Assembly (NCBI GenBank): GCA_002717515.1
Contig: PBEC01000017.1
Location: 104,293-168,292 of the forward strand
DNA: 64,000 nucleotides
Reading direction: 5' to 3'
Source: Flavobacteriales bacterium
GTDB lineage: Bacteria; Bacteroidota; Bacteroidia; Flavobacteriales_C; GCA-002722245
The notes under the pieces were generated by a model that did no database searches, was not told the origin of the DNA, and was given only the letters and a program-made list of their open reading frames with translations. Of this stretch, positions 62,569 to 64,000 are shown piece by piece. The position numbers and the translations under genes were made by a program. Within the stretch, counting starts at the first letter, position 1, and each line of letters starts with the position of its first letter.

Positions 62569-64000
62569 TTACCTTTTTGGTTGCAAATTAACTCTAAGAC
62601 TCAATTGATGTGATTCATAGTATTTACCTGTCAATGGTAATCCAGAAAATTCTCTTGGTTTTGTAAAACCTAATGCATACACAAGCCTTACTTTATTATT
62701 GGAATATCCAAAACTGGTCATAATCTCTTCATTGGTTGCAACTCCCCCAGCTAAAAAGAAACCATTATAAAGAACTTGAGCATTTACCCACAAAGCATTA
62801 TAAACCCCAAATTGAATATAATTTAATGATGGGCTTATACTCAAATCACTTTCATTACTTTTCATTACTTCGGTTCCTACCATAGCAGATATTTTATAAG
62901 GAATAAAAATTTCTTGATCAAAATCGTCATCGCTATAAGAAGCCTTGTTTAAATGGTCAATTTGTCCACCTATATACATTTTATTAGTATTTATTAAGAT
63001 TCCAATACCCAAATCATGATGCACCAGATTCGTTTTTACTATGTCATCCGGAACAACAGGAATAGATGCATACAAAACACCATTTCTTGGATCCTTTACA
63101 TCATTTTCATCTACTTGATTCCAAGAAATATTTTTTTGATTGAAAGTGTACTTAAAGGAAGGTTCAACACTAATGTTTTTAACTGTATATTTAGGAGAAT
63201 AAATTAACGAAACCGCGGTTGAATTTAATTTTCCATGACCAATTCGATCAGCATTAATCAAAAGCCCCACCCCTCCTTTTAAGGCTTCTACTCTCGAATC
63301 TATTGAGAAAATTTGTGATGTAAACTTTTCTGAAGTAACAGACGGCCATTCGCTCCTGTATAACATCTCTGCCCGAATTCCTTGCCCATCATTAAAGTTC
63401 CCTACAAAGCTACCATTTTCTTCTACAGTGTGCGCAAGGGCATAATTCAAATAAGGGTCTTTATTGTTTTTGATAAACAATCTTGGTTTATTGGGGTTTT
63501 CATACTTGTATTTTGACTTCTTCAATTCAGGAGTCAAACGGATATGTGCATACTTTTTAAACTTTGAAGAAGATACTATAGATATGTATTTTTTATCACC
63601 AGAATCCTCAAAACCTTGATTAAGAACCTCATTTGCAACAGCTTTATTTCTGTTACTATTTGGTTGTGAATTAGAGTTCAAAACAGAATAACTTTTGTTT
63701 AATTCGCCCTCAGTATCACCAGTAAAGATTTGTTCTTTACGAAATATATTTACATCATCATTTTGAAATTCTAATGAATAATCTTTTGAAACAAAATCCT
63801 CTCTTAATGATCCTGATTTCGTTTTATTTAATGATACCGTTTCATTTTTTGATGATTCTGACTTTATTCCAGAGAAATTGTTAAAATCCGTATCTGACGA
63901 AAATCTAAAACTATCATTAGAATTTGAATCGTTATTTTTAGAGACCAAATTGTCTTTTAATACAACTTGATTATCCTGTTCAATTTTAAATTTAGAAAGG
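62569..64000 (-). CDS. PorP/SprF-family protein with long N-terminal extension (5' end outside window)
   Basis: At least 477 residues; the frame is open to base 64000, so the start is missing. The C-terminal 270-300 residues carry the PorP/SprF-like barrel (IRAEMLYRSEWPSV, then GLLINADRIGHG, NSTAVSLIYSPKY, IGGQIDHLNKASY and AGGVATNEEI). Before it lies a Ser/Asn/Lys-rich, low-complexity segment of at least 150 residues (DSNSNDSFRFSSDTDFNNFSG) not present in normal family members. It lies 82 nt upstream of the typical PorP/SprF gene, on the same strand, so the two may be co-transcribed with the giant type B protein. Confidence 0.8.
   Translation of the reverse strand, partial: LSKFKIEQDNQVVLKDNLVSKNNDSNSNDSFRFSSDTDFNNFSGIKSESSKNETVSLNKTKSGSLREDFVSKDYSLEFQNDDVNIFRKEQIFTGDTEGELNKSYSVLNSNSQPNSNRNKAVANEVLNQGFEDSGDKKYISIVSSSKFKKYAHIRLTPELKKSKYKYENPNKPRLFIKNNKDPYLNYALAHTVEENGSFVGNFNDGQGIRAEMLYRSEWPSVTSEKFTSQIFSIDSRVEALKGGVGLLINADRIGHGKLNSTAVSLIYSPKYTVKNISVEPSFKYTFNQKNISWNQVDENDVKDPRNGVLYASIPVVPDDIVKTNLVHHDLGIGILINTNKMYIGGQIDHLNKASYSDDDFDQEIFIPYKISAMVGTEVMKSNESDLSISPSLNYIQFGVYNALWVNAQVLYNGFFLAGGVATNEEIMTSFGYSNNKVRLVYALGFTKPREFSGLPLTGKYYESHQLSLRVNLQPKR

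Noticed and set aside
1..64000. Search for mobile elements, prophage, toxin-antitoxin or defence islands
   Set aside because: No transposase, integrase, restriction, Cas or toxin motifs were seen, and gene order and composition look uniform throughout.

Overview
The window is a stretch of low-GC, gene-dense chromosome from a member of the Bacteroidota, most likely a marine or freshwater flavobacterium of the Crocinitomicaceae/Cryomorphaceae type. The signs are: TAnnTTTG-type promoters and little Shine-Dalgarno signal; type IX secretion genes (porT, a PorE-like OmpA protein, two PorP/SprF proteins) with three large CHU_C (type B) cargo proteins; menaquinone (ubiE) rather than obvious ubiquinone context; many DUF families typical of this phylum (DUF3857, DUF4836, DUF5106/TlpA, DUF6576-tailed rhomboid); and unlinked sucC and sucD. 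I see no insertion sequence, prophage, integron or CRISPR array. The region reads as ordinary core genome with a surface/secretion layer on top.

Layout. 1-9.3 kb: 3' part of pbpC, a DUF3857 protein, a DUF4836 lipoprotein, and a tightly overlapping operon acyP-cutA-truA-ABC exporter, then a YfcE-like phosphoesterase. 9.3-14.5 kb: bestrophin, lipoprotein and rarA; then bioB-bioF; then tRNA-His(GTG) with a bidirectional terminator. 14.5-21.4 kb: copper-type P-ATPase, a DUF5106/TlpA lipoprotein with dapB, a di-iron hydroxylase, sucC. 21.6-29.8 kb: small membrane protein, mutL, two rhomboids and a LpxL-like acyltransferase in one plus-strand operon; then DinB, EamA, thiolase and two small lipoproteins. 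29.8-36.4 kb: a secreted protein with a Cys/His tail, ettA-hisS, HU, and the operon DUF493-DUF2797-ybaB-SRPBCC. 36.4-39.5 kb: a secreted leucine-rich-repeat protein divergent from an ECF sigma factor and a small single-pass membrane protein. 39.5-45.5 kb: PorE-like protein, then an operon of a GT2 glycosyltransferase, EI24 protein and a type B secreted protein with a seven-fold 60-residue repeat. 45.6 kb: SRP RNA with a clear promoter. 45.8-50.3 kb: outer membrane protein, small unknown protein, DEDD exonuclease, and the operon ubiE-porT-FAD oxidoreductase. 50.3-64 kb: choice-of-anchor L type B protein, DUF6495-like protein, sucD, plsC preceded by a terminator-like element, trpS, YdjM-like protein, GLPGLI-like lipoprotein, a 1082-residue type B protein and two PorP/SprF proteins, the last running off the window.

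How the genes work together. The strongest theme is type IX secretion. PorT and the PorE-like protein belong to the outer-membrane machine, PorP/SprF proteins typically act with type B cargo, and three CHU_C-tailed giant proteins are the likely cargo. The remaining genes are housekeeping: translation (trpS, hisS, ettA, truA, tRNA-His, SRP RNA), TCA cycle (sucC, sucD), lysine/peptidoglycan (dapB, pbpC), biotin (bioB, bioF), repair (mutL, rarA), lipids (plsC, LpxL-like) and menaquinone (ubiE).

I found no convincing undescribed multi-gene system. The more unusual signals are an Asp in the TM8 copper-site position of the P-ATPase, two genes whose promoter -7 box sits exactly 4 nt before ATG (apparently leaderless), a terminator-plus-direct-repeat element just upstream of plsC, a PorP/SprF barrel with a long N-terminal extension, a sigma factor paired with a small non-canonical membrane protein, and a hydroxylase whose conserved first helix lies upstream of any standard start codon. 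All functional calls are from reading motifs by eye; no database search was run.
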